This document shows positions 6,616 to 22,869 of a stretch of DNA of 25,659 nt, in pieces. Position numbers and translations under genes: made by a program. How positions within the stretch are numbered: the stretch's first letter is position 1; every line of letters starts with the position of its first letter. Origin of the DNA: an uncultured Azospirillum sp. (GTDB lineage Bacteria; Pseudomonadota; Alphaproteobacteria; Azospirillales; Azospirillaceae); the NCBI RefSeq assembly GCF_946480385.1, contig NZ_CAMLJP010000095.1, positions 1 to 25,659 on the forward strand, written 5' to 3'. The notes beneath the pieces are model-generated. The model was not told where the DNA came from and made no database searches. It worked only from the letters and a program-made list of their open reading frames with translations.

Positions 6616-8615
6616 AAATCACCTGCGGAAAGTCTGGTAAGCATCTGTATCGTCTTGGTGATTGTGCCGCCGACTCCAACCTCCCCATCGGGATGGATGC
6701 AGCGCATGGTCGGGAACCAGGGACGCACCGCGGTGCCAAGCTGCGTCCAGTCGCGCCGGCCGAGCCGCCAGGCCGGCACGCCCAGCGCCGCCGCCATTTC
6801 CCCGGCTGAGGACGCGACGGTGATCGCCAGATCCAGGTTCGCCATCAGGGCCGCGGTGCCCTCCAGATCGGCGATCTGGTCGAGGTCGGGCCAGCGGTGG
6901 ATGCGCAGGCCAAAGCGCTCCTCGACGGCGGCGATCTCCTCCTCGCGCCCATCATATTGCAGGCTGACGGCATGGATGCCGGGCAGGCGCAGCAGGGAGG
7001 TCCACTCCTCCAGATCCGTATAGGACTGGCGCCGTTCGGTGGTGATGCGCCGGCTGGTCCAGGCGATGCCGACCGTCAGGCCGGGGCCGAGCGCGTCCAG
7101 CCGCGACCGCCATGCCGCCACCCGCTCCGGATCCGGCTTCAGCCAGCCGGCGGGCGGGGGTGGGATCGGCGCGGTCTTCCATAACAGGCGTGGGAGTGAA
7201 CCGAAGGGCAGATGGCAGTCGGCATCGTCCGGCCGCCGCGTCGGTGCGCGCACCGTGGTGCCGGGAAAGGAGCGCTGGAACAGCGGGACCAGCCGGGGTT
7301 CGCATTCGACGATGGCGTCCGGGAAACGCGACAGCGCTTCCGGCAGAAGGGAGCCGAACATGAACTCGTCGCCCAAACCCTGTTCGGCCCACAGCAGCAG
7401 GCGGCGCCCGGCAAGCTCGTCCCCCTCCCATTCCGGGATGTTGAAGGGGCGCTTCGGCCGCAGGCGTCCGGACTCGAAGCGGACGGTGTAATCCTCCCAT
7501 CCCTCGGCCAACCGACCTTGGCGCAGGCGCAGGATGGCGCGGTTGAAGCGGGCGAGCGCCTGTGTGGGATCGGCATCCAGCGCCTTGGTGAACTCCCGCT
7601 CCGCGCCGACTTCGTCGCCCAAATCCTGAAGGGCGAGCGCGAGATTCGTATGAGCGGCGGCATAGCCGGGGCGCAGGTCCAGCGCGCGGCGTTGCAAATC
7701 GGCGGAGACCGCGCCCTGCCCTTGCAGGCGGCGGATGGTGCCGAGGTTGGTCATCGCCTCCGCCATGTTCGGGTCGAGCCGCAGGGCGCGGGCAAAGGCA
7801 TCGGCGGCAGGGCCGATGCGGTCGGCCCCTTGCAGGATGAGGCCGTAGGCGTTCCAGCCTTCGGCATCGGCCGGTTCCAGAGTCAGGTAGCGGCAGTAGG
7901 GCGGTTCCGCGTCCCCTCCGCGGCGTTGCCGCGATCCGGCCAACGCAAGGGCTGCCGCGGCATGGTCCGGCCGGCGGGCCAGCACGGCATGCAACGCCGT
8001 CTCCCCTTCGTCGGCTTGCCCGAGGTCGAGCAGTGCAAGGCCCAAAGCGGCACGTGCCTCCGTCAGGGACGGGTTGGCGGTGAGCGCGTGACGCAGCAGC
8101 GGTTCCGCCTCCGCCGAGCGGCCGAGGCTGCGAAGCACCGCACCCAGGTTGCCTTCCGCCTCCGCATAGTCGGGACGAGCGCGCAGGGCGGCACGGTAGG
8201 CGTCGGCGGCCTCGGCAGCCTTGCCTTGCGCATTGAGGGCGTTGCCCAGCGTGTTGGCGGCCTCCGGGAACGGACGGCGCAGGCGCAGGGCGTTGCGGGC
8301 CGCGCGTTCCGCCTCCGCGAAGCGGCCGAGCGCCTGGAGAGCGTAGGCGAGGTTGGCGTGGTAATCGGGAACGCCGCGCTTGGCCGCCACTGCCTGCCCG
8401 ATCAGGTCGGCGGCCTCGGCAAAGCGACCAGTTTGGCAGGCGATCATGCCCATCAGATGCAGGGCGTCCGGTTGGCGCGGCTGGGCGGCGAGCGCCTGTC
8501 GGTAGAGAGCTTCGGCCTCGGCCAAGCGGCCAGCCTGATGCAGCGGCACGGCCTGCCCGACCAGCGCCGCGGCGGTGGCGGCAGCGGCATTGCCGGATTT
8601 GCGCTGGTTGCTCAT
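6612..8615 (-). CDS. TPR-glycosyltransferase, single module (FlmG-like architecture)
   Basis: The 667-aa protein has about ten tetratricopeptide repeats (residues about 18-370) and a C-terminal GT-B-like domain (about 372-660). The catalytic part shows GWEDYTVRF, LLLWAEQGLGDEFMFGS, ECEPRLVPLFQRSFPG, LPFGSLPRLL, LGPGLTVGIAWTS, SLQYDG, DLDQIADLEGTAAL, AGEMAAALGVPAWRLG and DWTQLGTAVRPWFPTM. These match both halves of the neighbouring 1341-aa protein, so it is a paralogue. The ATG start at 8615 has AGGAA about 10 bases upstream. It is the first gene of the leftward cluster, beginning just after the maeB terminator, and its stop overlaps the next start by 4 bp. By analogy with FlmG, the TPRs would select the acceptor protein and the GT domain would transfer a nonulosonic-type sugar. 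The family is clear; the substrate is inferred. Confidence 0.82.
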   Translation of the reverse strand: MSNQRKSGNAAAATAAALVGQAVPLHQAGRLAEAEALYRQALAAQPRQPDALHLMGMIACQTGRFAEAADLIGQAVAAKRGVPDYHANLAYALQALGRFAEAERAARNALRLRRPFPEAANTLGNALNAQGKAAEAADAYRAALRARPDYAEAEGNLGAVLRSLGRSAEAEPLLRHALTANPSLTEARAALGLALLDLGQADEGETALHAVLARRPDHAAAALALAGSRQRRGGDAEPPYCRYLTLEPADAEGWNAYGLILQGADRIGPAADAFARALRLDPNMAEAMTNLGTIRRLQGQGAVSADLQRRALDLRPGYAAAHTNLALALQDLGDEVGAEREFTKALDADPTQALARFNRAILRLRQGRLAEGWEDYTVRFESGRLRPKRPFNIPEWEGDELAGRRLLLWAEQGLGDEFMFGSLLPEALSRFPDAIVECEPRLVPLFQRSFPGTTVRAPTRRPDDADCHLPFGSLPRLLWKTAPIPPPPAGWLKPDPERVAAWRSRLDALGPGLTVGIAWTSRRITTERRQSYTDLEEWTSLLRLPGIHAVSLQYDGREEEIAAVEERFGLRIHRWPDLDQIADLEGTAALMANLDLAITVASSAGEMAAALGVPAWRLGRRDWTQLGTAVRPWFPTMRCIHPDGEVGVGGTITKTIQMLTRLSAGDL

Positions 8616-8675
8616 GTCCCGTGCCGTTCCTGTTGGCTACGGGTAAGGGATAGCACGAATTGGACGCAGGGAAAT

Positions 8676-8699
8676 GGGGCGCGGCGACCACCGCGCCCC
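8676..8699 (-). terminator. Probable intrinsic terminator of maeB
   Basis: On the - strand, 14 bases after the maeB stop, a perfect 9-bp stem (GGGGCGCGG / CCGCGCCCC) with a 6-nt loop TGGTCG is followed by ATTTCCC. The strong GC stem and its position fit Rho-independent termination. The T tract is short, so termination may be partial. It separates the dicarboxylate genes from the glycosylation cluster. Confidence 0.65.
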
Positions 8700-8713
8700 C
8701 TGTCATCCCTGAT

Positions 8714-11026
<2,313 letters not shown>

Positions 11027-11091
11027 CGGGTCTCTTCCTCCGGTTAACAAGATTTCAGTTAATTCTTTGCGTTCACTTCACCTGATTGGCG

Positions 11092-11120
11092 GTTATAGCC
11101 CATTCGGACTGTTGCGCCAA
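11092..11120 (-). promoter_or_regulatory. Candidate sigma-70 promoter for maeB
   Basis: On the - strand, TTGGCG (11120-11115) and TATAAC (11097-11092) are separated by exactly 17 bases. The predicted transcript would start near 11085 and carry a leader of about 60 bases before the maeB ATG. The spacing and -10 box are good and the -35 box matches four of six bases. Confidence 0.55.
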
Positions 11121-11138
11121 CCGCCCCGCGAAACGGAA

Positions 11139-11172
11139 GGGGGACGATTCGAACCAAATCGAAGCGTCCCCC
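11139..11172 (-). terminator. Probable terminator after dctA
   Basis: An 8-bp perfect stem GGGGGACG / CGTCCCCC continues, after one A-G mismatch, into a 5-bp inner stem TTCGA / TCGAA around a 6-nt loop. On the - strand it is followed by TTCCGTTTCG, a weak T-rich stretch. It lies about 95 bases after the dctA stop and just upstream of the maeB promoter, where a terminator or attenuator is expected. A protein-binding role is possible because the stem is so symmetrical. Confidence 0.55.
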
Positions 11173-11196
11173 ATACCTTACAGGATCCTTGTGGGG

Positions 11197-11232
11197 GCCG
11201 GATGGATCATCTTTGGAATTTCCAAATCCGGC
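11197..11232. repeat. Nested inverted repeats between dctA and maeB
   Basis: GCCGGAT (11197-11203) pairs with ATCCGGC (11226-11232), and within it TTTGGAA and TTCCAAA (11212-11226) form a 15-bp near-palindrome with one central base. It lies 35-70 bases past the dctA stop. It could be an extra 3' stem-loop of the dctA mRNA or an operator; the sequence does not decide. Confidence 0.4.
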
Positions 11233-11266
11233 GCCCGCATGTGTGCCGCGCGTTTGCGGCAGATCG

Positions 11267-12598
11267 TCAGATCCGGGCGAGCGCCGGTTCCTTGAAGTGC
11301 TGCTGGTATTCGGCGACCGCCATGCTCTCGTCGAACTCGCCTTCCATCTTGGCGACGACGACGGTGGCGACGCCGTTGCCGATCAGGTTGGTCAGGGCGC
11401 GGGCTTCCGACATGAAGCGGTCGACGCCCAACAGCAGGGCCAGACCTTCGATCGGCAGGACGCCGGTGGCCGACAGGGTGGCGGCCAGCGTCACGAAGCC
11501 GCCGCCGGTGACCGCGGCCGCACCCTTCGAGGTCAGCATCAGGATGACCAGGATGTAGAGCTGCTGCCAGATCGTCAGGTCGACGTTGAAGGCCTGGGCG
11601 ATGAAGATCGCCGCCATCGACAGGTAGATCGAGGTGCCGTCGAGGTTGAAGGAATAGCCGGTCGGGATCACCAGACCGACGACATGCTTGGAGCAGCCGA
11701 ACTTCTGCATCTTCTCCATCATGCGCGGCAGCACGGACTCCGAGGAGGAGGTGCCGAGCACGATCAGCAGTTCCTGGCGGATGTAGCGGATGAAGCTCCA
11801 GATGCTGAAGCCATAGGCCTTGGCGATGCTGCCCAGCACGACGAAGATGAAGATCGCCATGGTGAGATAGACCGACGCCATCAGCTGGCCCAGCGCCGTC
11901 AGCGACGAGATGCCGTACTTGCCGATGGTGAAGGACATGGCGCCGAAGGCACCGACCGGGGCGACGCGCATCAGGATGCCGATCACGCCGAACAGGGCAT
12001 GGCCGATCTTGTCGAAGATGTCCTCGACCAGCTTGCCCTTCTGGCCCATGGCGGACAGGGCGACGCCGAACACCACGGCGAAGAACAGGATCTGCAGCAT
12101 GTCGCCCTGGACGAAGGCGCCGACGACATTGTCGGGCACGATGCCGACGACGAAGTCGATGAAGCCGTGCTCATGGGCGGAGGTGGCGTATTTCTGAACC
12201 GCGTCGGCCTTCAGCTGACCCGGCAGGATGTTCATGCCGGCGCCGGGACGGATGAGGTTGACGACCAGCAGCCCGATGCCGAGCGCAAAGGTCGTCACCA
12301 CCTCGAAATACAGCAGGGCCTTGCCGCCGACCTTGCCGACCTTCTTCAGGTTGCCGATCGAGGAGATGCCGGTCACCACCGTCAGGAAGACGATCGGGCC
12401 GATCACCATCTTGACCATCTTGATGAACAGATCGCCCAGCGGCTTCATCTGCACGGCGATGGCCGGGTAGAAGTGCCCCAGCAGGATGCCGATGCTGATG
12501 GCGGTCAGAACCTGGAAGGTCAGGTTGGTGTAGAAGGGCTTCTTCACCGCACCCTGGTGCGCGGCGGTGGGGCGCGCGGCGGTCGCGTCTGCGCTCAT
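11267..12598 (-). CDS. dctA: C4-dicarboxylate:cation symporter DctA
   Basis: The 443-aa inner-membrane protein belongs to the DAACS family and imports succinate, fumarate and malate with protons or sodium. Visible features are several hydrophobic helices ([44 protein letters not shown]) and the serine-rich re-entrant motif [14 protein letters not shown] (about residue 281). The signature [13 protein letters not shown] (about 314-326) is followed by the helix-8 pattern [16 protein letters not shown] (about 395-410). The length is normal for DctA (about 430-460). The ATG is preceded by GAGGAGAAG at good spacing. It is divergent from dctBD across a 273-bp gap that contains a sigma-54 promoter, a probable IHF site and two activator sites, so dicarboxylate induction through DctB/DctD is expected. 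The same-strand neighbour downstream is the malic enzyme gene. Confidence 0.95.
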   Translation of the reverse strand: MSADATAARPTAAHQGAVKKPFYTNLTFQVLTAISIGILLGHFYPAIAVQMKPLGDLFIKMVKMVIGPIVFLTVVTGISSIGNLKKVGKVGGKALLYFEVVTTFALGIGLLVVNLIRPGAGMNILPGQLKADAVQKYATSAHEHGFIDFVVGIVPDNVVGAFVQGDMLQILFFAVVFGVALSAMGQKGKLVEDIFDKIGHALFGVIGILMRVAPVGAFGAMSFTIGKYGISSLTALGQLMASVYLTMAIFIFVVLGSIAKAYGFSIWSFIRYIRQELLIVLGTSSSESVLPRMMEKMQKFGCSKHVVGLVIPTGYSFNLDGTSIYLSMAAIFIAQAFNVDLTIWQQLYILVILMLTSKGAAAVTGGGFVTLAATLSATGVLPIEGLALLLGVDRFMSEARALTNLIGNGVATVVVAKMEGEFDESMAVAEYQQHFKEPALARI

Positions 12599-12711
12599 GC
12601 TACTTCTCCTCGTGGCGTTCCTCAGAACGGCGTTCCTGGCAGGGTGCCCGTTCTTTCGTCCGGCATTCGGCGCCGGCTGGGCGGGCGGCCCCCAACTGAT
12701 TGCCTATGAAA

Positions 12712-12726
12712 GCAAGCGGTGGGCCA
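12712..12726 (-). promoter_or_regulatory. Sigma-54 (-24/-12) promoter of dctA
   Basis: The - strand reads TGGCCCACCGCTTGC. The invariant GG and GC are separated by exactly 10 bases, and the flanks fit the consensus TGGCAC-N5-TTGC, with one change in the -24 box. Transcription would begin near 12701, giving a leader of about 100 bases before the dctA ATG. The gene identity and the DctD regulator next door support the call. Confidence 0.8.
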
Positions 12727-12727
12727 A

Positions 12728-12743
12728 TTGCTGAATCCAGCAA
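12728..12743. repeat. Short inverted repeat next to the dctA -24 box
   Basis: TTGCTG and CAGCAA form perfect 6-bp arms around AATC, starting two bases upstream of the sigma-54 promoter. It may be an operator, part of the dctBD control region, or chance. Confidence 0.3.
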
Positions 12744-12756
12744 CATCAAGCATTTG
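12744..12756 (+). promoter_or_regulatory. Probable IHF site between dctA promoter and activator sites
   Basis: CATCAAGCATTTG matches the IHF consensus WATCAANNNNTTR at all specified positions except the first. It sits between the -24/-12 promoter and the upstream DctD sites, where IHF bends DNA in many sigma-54 systems. The motif is short, so the position is the main support. Confidence 0.5.
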
Positions 12757-12767
12757 CCGCATGGCCG

Positions 12768-12785
12768 AGGGCGAGAATCCGCACG
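12768..12785. promoter_or_regulatory. Candidate DctD activator site, promoter-proximal
   Basis: AGGGCGAGAATCCGCACG is an imperfect dyad with the same right half (AATCCGCAC) and spacing as the perfect dyad 34 bp further upstream. It is centred about 75 bp upstream of the predicted dctA start. Degenerate tandem sites are typical of DctD-regulated promoters in rhizobia; DctD binding here is inferred. Confidence 0.55.
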
Positions 12786-12801
12786 ACACGGGGTCCAGCG
12801 A

Positions 12802-12819
12802 TGTGCGAAAATCCGCACA
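12802..12819. promoter_or_regulatory. Candidate DctD activator site, promoter-distal
   Basis: TGTGCGAAAATCCGCACA is a perfect 6-bp dyad (TGTGCG / CGCACA) with a 6-base centre, about 110 bp upstream of the predicted dctA start. Together with the weaker copy at 12768 it forms a tandem pair with matching sequence GCGARAATCCGCAC. It also lies about 50 bp before the dctB start and could influence that gene. Confidence 0.6.
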
Positions 12820-12871
12820 CTTCACAGCGCTGCGGTATCAATGTTGCGGCGCAGCACAATCAAGGAAGACG

Positions 12872-14703
12872 TTGCTGAGCAATCCGACCGACCCGGCGAC
12901 AGAATCGACCGCCCTTCTCTCCCCGTCCGTGACGCTGTCACCGGCGGCGCAGCTGGTCGCCCGGGCGCTGGAACGGCCGCGCCGGCTGCTGATGGTGGCG
13001 CTGCTGCTCGGCGTTCCGGCGGCCGCCGCATTGGCGGCGGGCTGGGCCTCGTCTCTGGCGCTGGACGATCTGAAGGACAGCGCGCGGGCGCAACTGGCGC
13101 TCTACAACGCCAACCTGCGGGCGGAGCTGGAGCGTCATGCCGCCGTTCCCCTGGCGCTGGCGCAGGATGAGGAAGTGCGTGCCCTGCTGGTCAACCCGAC
13201 GCCGGCCGCGGTCGACCGGCTGAACCGCAAGCTTCAGGGCATCGCCCAGGCACTCGACGCGCTGGCGCTTTACGTGATGGACGCCAAGGGAACGACGCTG
13301 GCGGCCAGCAACTGGAACAGCGCCGCCAGCTTCGTCGGCGAGAATTTCTCCTACCGTCCCTATTTCCGCATGGCGATGGACCAGGGGGAAGGGCACCATT
13401 TCGCGCTGGGCACCACCTCGCTGGTGCCGGGCTATTACACGGCGAACCGGGTGGTGGCGGAAAACCGCACAGTCGGGACGGTGGTGCTGAAACTGGGGTT
13501 CGACCGGCTGGAGCGGGGTTGGACGCCGGGGCAGGAAAAGCTGCTGGTGACCGACCGCGACGGGGTGGTGTTCATCACCAACATGCCGTCCTGGCGTTAT
13601 CACGCCCTGCCCCGCCGCCTGCCGATCAGCCTGCCCATCGTGCCGGAGGGCACCAGCGAGGGGCTGGACGTGCTGCCCTGGGCCTTCGGCGGTGCCTCCG
13701 ACCGCATCCTGCTGGAGGAGAAGGACGGGCAGCGCCGCTATTTGCTGACCTCCGTCGCCATGCCCGGCGGCGACTGGACCCTGCATAGCCTGACCAGCCT
13801 GGATCCGGTAACCGCCCGCGCCTGGGTCGCCGGGCTGCTGGCCGCCGCGGCGGTGGCGATGGCCGCACTCACCGCCTATGCGGTGGCGCTGCGCCGGGTG
13901 GCGCTGGTCGAGCGGATCGCGCTGCAGGAGGAATCGCGGGCGGAGCTGGAGCGCCGGGTCGCCGCCGCCACCGCCGACCTGCGCGCTGCGGAGAACGAAC
14001 TGACCCAAGCGGCCAAGCTGGCGGCGCTGGGCCAAATGTCGGCCGGCATCGCGCATGAGATCAACCAGCCGCTGGCCGCCATGCGCAGCTTCGCCGACAA
14101 CGCGGTGGTCCTGCTGGAGCGCGGGCGGATGGACGCGGTGCGCGGCAATCTGGCGGAGATCGCCGAACTGACCGACCGTATGGCCGCGATCACCCGCCAG
14201 TTGAAGGGCTTTGCCCGTCGCGCCTCCGGCACGCTGGGGCCGGTGTCGGTGCAGGGTGCAGTGAGCCAGGCGCTGGCCCTGCTGGAATCCAAGCTGCGGC
14301 GCGAGGACATCACGGTCGAGGTCGATCTGCCCGACCAGCCGGTCCGGGTGGTGGCGGAGGATGTGCGGCTGCAGCAGGTGCTGGTCAACCTGATCGGCAA
14401 CGCGGCCGACGCCATGCGCGGCTGTCCGGTGCGGCGCCTGCGCATCGGTCTGGTCGCGGCGGAGGGCGAGGCGCTGCTGAGCGTCGCCGACACCGGCGGC
14501 GGCATCGCCGAGGCCGACCTGCCCCGGCTGTTCGTCCCCTTCTTCACCACCAAGGAAGCCGGCGAGGGACTGGGGCTGGGGCTGTCGATCAGCCACGGCA
14601 TCGTCGAGGATTTCGGCGGCAGCCTCACCGCCGCCAACCGCAACGGCAAACCGGGTCAAGGCGCCGTCTTCACCCTGCGGCTCACCACCACGGAGCAGGC
14701 CAC

Positions 14704-14707
<4 letters not shown>
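12872..14707 (+). CDS. dctB: C4-dicarboxylate sensor histidine kinase DctB
   Basis: The predicted 611-aa membrane kinase senses periplasmic C4-dicarboxylates and phosphorylates DctD. It has an N-terminal membrane helix (about residues 39-62), then a periplasmic double-Cache domain (about 63-317) with the characteristic NFSYRPYFRMAM and TSLVPGYYTANRVV stretches. A second helix (about 318-341) leads to a short coiled coil and a HisKA domain with MSAGIAHEINQPLAAM (phospho-acceptor His395). The ATPase domain has VNLIGNAADAM, DTGGGIAE and GEGLGLGLSIS. The start is uncertain. The TTG at 12872 follows AAGGAAG at suitable spacing and leaves a normal DctB length. The frame is open 51 codons further upstream, but that would cross the activator sites. 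It overlaps dctD by 4 bp (ATGA), so the pair is translationally coupled. Confidence 0.93.
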
Positions 14708-16059
<1,352 letters not shown>

Positions 16060-16085
16060 GTCCCTGCACCGGCTAGCGATCTTAC

Positions 16086-16436
16086 TCAGAGATGCAGGAA
16101 CTTCGCGATACCTGCGAGCGCCAGCACGCTGACGATGAATCCCAGCAGATGAAGTGTGGTCGGGAGCTTTTCGACCGCGCCCTCGACATTGGCGACACGT
16201 TCCCCCACCTTGGCGACATCTTCCTTTGTCGCCAGGGATTTCAAGCGCTCGTCAATCCGTGCAAGCGTCGGCGCCATCTGATCAAGGATGGTTTCCAGCC
16301 GGTCAACGCGTCGGGTCAGGTCGTCCATACCAGGAGGATGGCCCCCGCCACCGCTTCCGTCAACGGGCGCGCGCTCGCTGTCCCGTATGATAGATTGCCG
16401 ATCATCTATGCCGGATGCTCTGTTCGGAAGGGCCAT
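16086..16436 (-). CDS. Small coiled-coil protein with C-terminal membrane anchor, function unknown
   Basis: The 116-aa protein is not one I recognise by name. Residues 1-36 are polar and glycine-rich. About 38-90 has heptad-like charged helix (MDDLTRRVDRLETILDQM, ARIDERLKSLATKEDVAKV, ERVANVEGAVEKL), and about 94-112 is one hydrophobic segment (LHLLGFIVSVLALAGIAKF) at the very end. This suggests a tail-anchored or single-pass protein whose coiled coil lies on one side of the inner membrane. Similar short proteins occur near phage genes and in many alphaproteobacteria, often as hypothetical. I chose the ATG at 16436; the frame is open further, and an internal ATG at residue 37, where the coiled coil begins, is a reasonable alternative. 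It converges with dctD but has no evident link to it. Confidence 0.6.
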   Translation of the reverse strand: MALPNRASGIDDRQSIIRDSERAPVDGSGGGGHPPGMDDLTRRVDRLETILDQMAPTLARIDERLKSLATKEDVAKVGERVANVEGAVEKLPTTLHLLGFIVSVLALAGIAKFLHL

Positions 16437-16794
16437 TGGCAACGTTACCTTGGATTGCAGGCGAATTCTGATCGCGTGATGCGCGGCGTTATCGGAATGC
16501 AAATGCATTCTCGCGGAATCGAGGTGAGTCTTCCACAACTCATCACGTCCTGCGGTGGATCGCCGCTCCTTTCCTTCTCCCATTCGTCCAGTTGACATCC
16601 GGTTCCGCTTGCCGGTTGCGCGCTTGGTTCCCATGTCGCTTCACATGTCCGGCAGCCCTTTCCATGTTTCGGGAAACCGGCTTTCGGGCAGCTCGGCCGG
16701 GTGGACCTTTCCTTCGCTTCGGCTGTTGTACTGGAGACCACACAGCACCGACGTCGAAGGGGACGGCCTTAGAATGTCACCGAGGATTAGCACC
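16437..16794. other. 358-bp divergent intergenic region
   Basis: This gap separates the leftward coiled-coil gene from the rightward 102-aa gene and should hold both promoters. The clearest element is the 16-bp inverted repeat at 16495-16510. A TTGACA at 16592 looks like a -35 box, but no acceptable -10 box follows at 16-18 bases. Several frames are open here by GC bias; none has both a convincing start and recognisable protein content. Confidence 0.6.
16495..16510. promoter_or_regulatory. Operator-like inverted repeat
   Basis: GAATGCA and TGCATTC form perfect 7-bp arms around a central AA, about 60 bp upstream of the coiled-coil gene start. The compact symmetry suits a dimeric DNA-binding protein. 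The regulator is unknown and chance cannot be excluded. Confidence 0.4.
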
Positions 16795-17103
16795 ATGACC
16801 CCCCGTCTCCTTGCGGAGCTTCTGGAACCGATCCTGACCGCAGCGGAAGACGACGAAGAGGCCCTGTCCGAGGCCGTGAACCTGACCGCGGAGGCCATGG
16901 CGGCGCTGGGCGCCACCGTGCTCGATCCCGACGGGAAGCCGGCCCGCGGGGTGTCCGATGAACGGGCCGTCGTTGCCGCGCTGAACACCCATGCGCACAA
17001 TCTGATGCGCGACGGTCGGCTGGACGACGTGGTCGAGGCTCTGCAGGTGGCCGAGCGGATCGGCCGCCTCGCCCATCTGCCGCACCACCCGCGGACCGTT
17101 TGA
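16795..17103 (+). CDS. Small acidic helical protein, function unknown
   Basis: The predicted 102-aa soluble protein begins MTPRLLAELLEPILTAAEDD and is rich in alanine, leucine, glutamate and aspartate, so it is probably all-helical. It has no signal peptide, membrane segment or catalytic motif that I can recognise. I chose the ATG at 16795 because GAGGA lies about 9 bases upstream; the frame is open for 80 more codons, but that part looks like non-coding sequence. It lies 120 bp upstream of the maltokinase-TreZ-MalQ gene on the same strand. It may be the first gene of that transcript, or independent. No function should be assigned. Confidence 0.6.
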   Translation: MTPRLLAELLEPILTAAEDDEEALSEAVNLTAEAMAALGATVLDPDGKPARGVSDERAVVAALNTHAHNLMRDGRLDDVVEALQVAERIGRLAHLPHHPRTV

Positions 17104-17180
17104 CCACTCTTTCGGGAGAAGGGCGCAGTCGTTCGTGGAAGCGGCTTCGCGGGTGCGGGAATTTCTCCCCGCCGTGCTGT

Positions 17181-17207
17181 TTGAGCGACGTGCCACCCAG
17201 CGCTCAA
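17181..17207 (+). promoter_or_regulatory. Stem-loop just before the ribosome-binding site of the fusion gene
   Basis: TTGAGCG (17181-17187) and CGCTCAA (17201-17207) are perfect 7-bp arms with a 13-base loop. They end two bases before the strong GGGGAGGAG ribosome-binding site of the GTG-started gene at 17224. It could tune translation or mRNA stability, or be a DNA operator. Confidence 0.4.
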
Positions 17208-17223
17208 CAGGGGAGGAGCCCTC

Positions 17224-22830
<5,607 letters not shown>

Positions 22831-22869
22831 TCGAAAAACGCCCTTCCCTACTCCGAGGAGCAAACATCC

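Noticed and set aside
4591..7023. An 810-codon + strand open frame across the TPR-glycosyltransferase genes
   Set aside because: It crosses the boundary of two real - strand genes and shows no recognisable domain.
12615..12638. Two copies of GGCGTTCCT in the dctA leader
   Set aside because: A 9-bp direct repeat in GC-rich sequence with no further symmetry; no function can be supported.
16060..16100. CCTGCA / TGCAGG arms between dctD and the coiled-coil gene as a two-way terminator
   Set aside because: Only 6-bp arms with a 24-base loop, overlapping the end of the coiled-coil gene.
17158..17184. Possible EcfG general-stress promoter before the trehalose operon (GGAAT ... TGTT)
   Set aside because: The -35 box lacks the final C of GGAAC and the spacing to a CGTT-like -10 is wrong.
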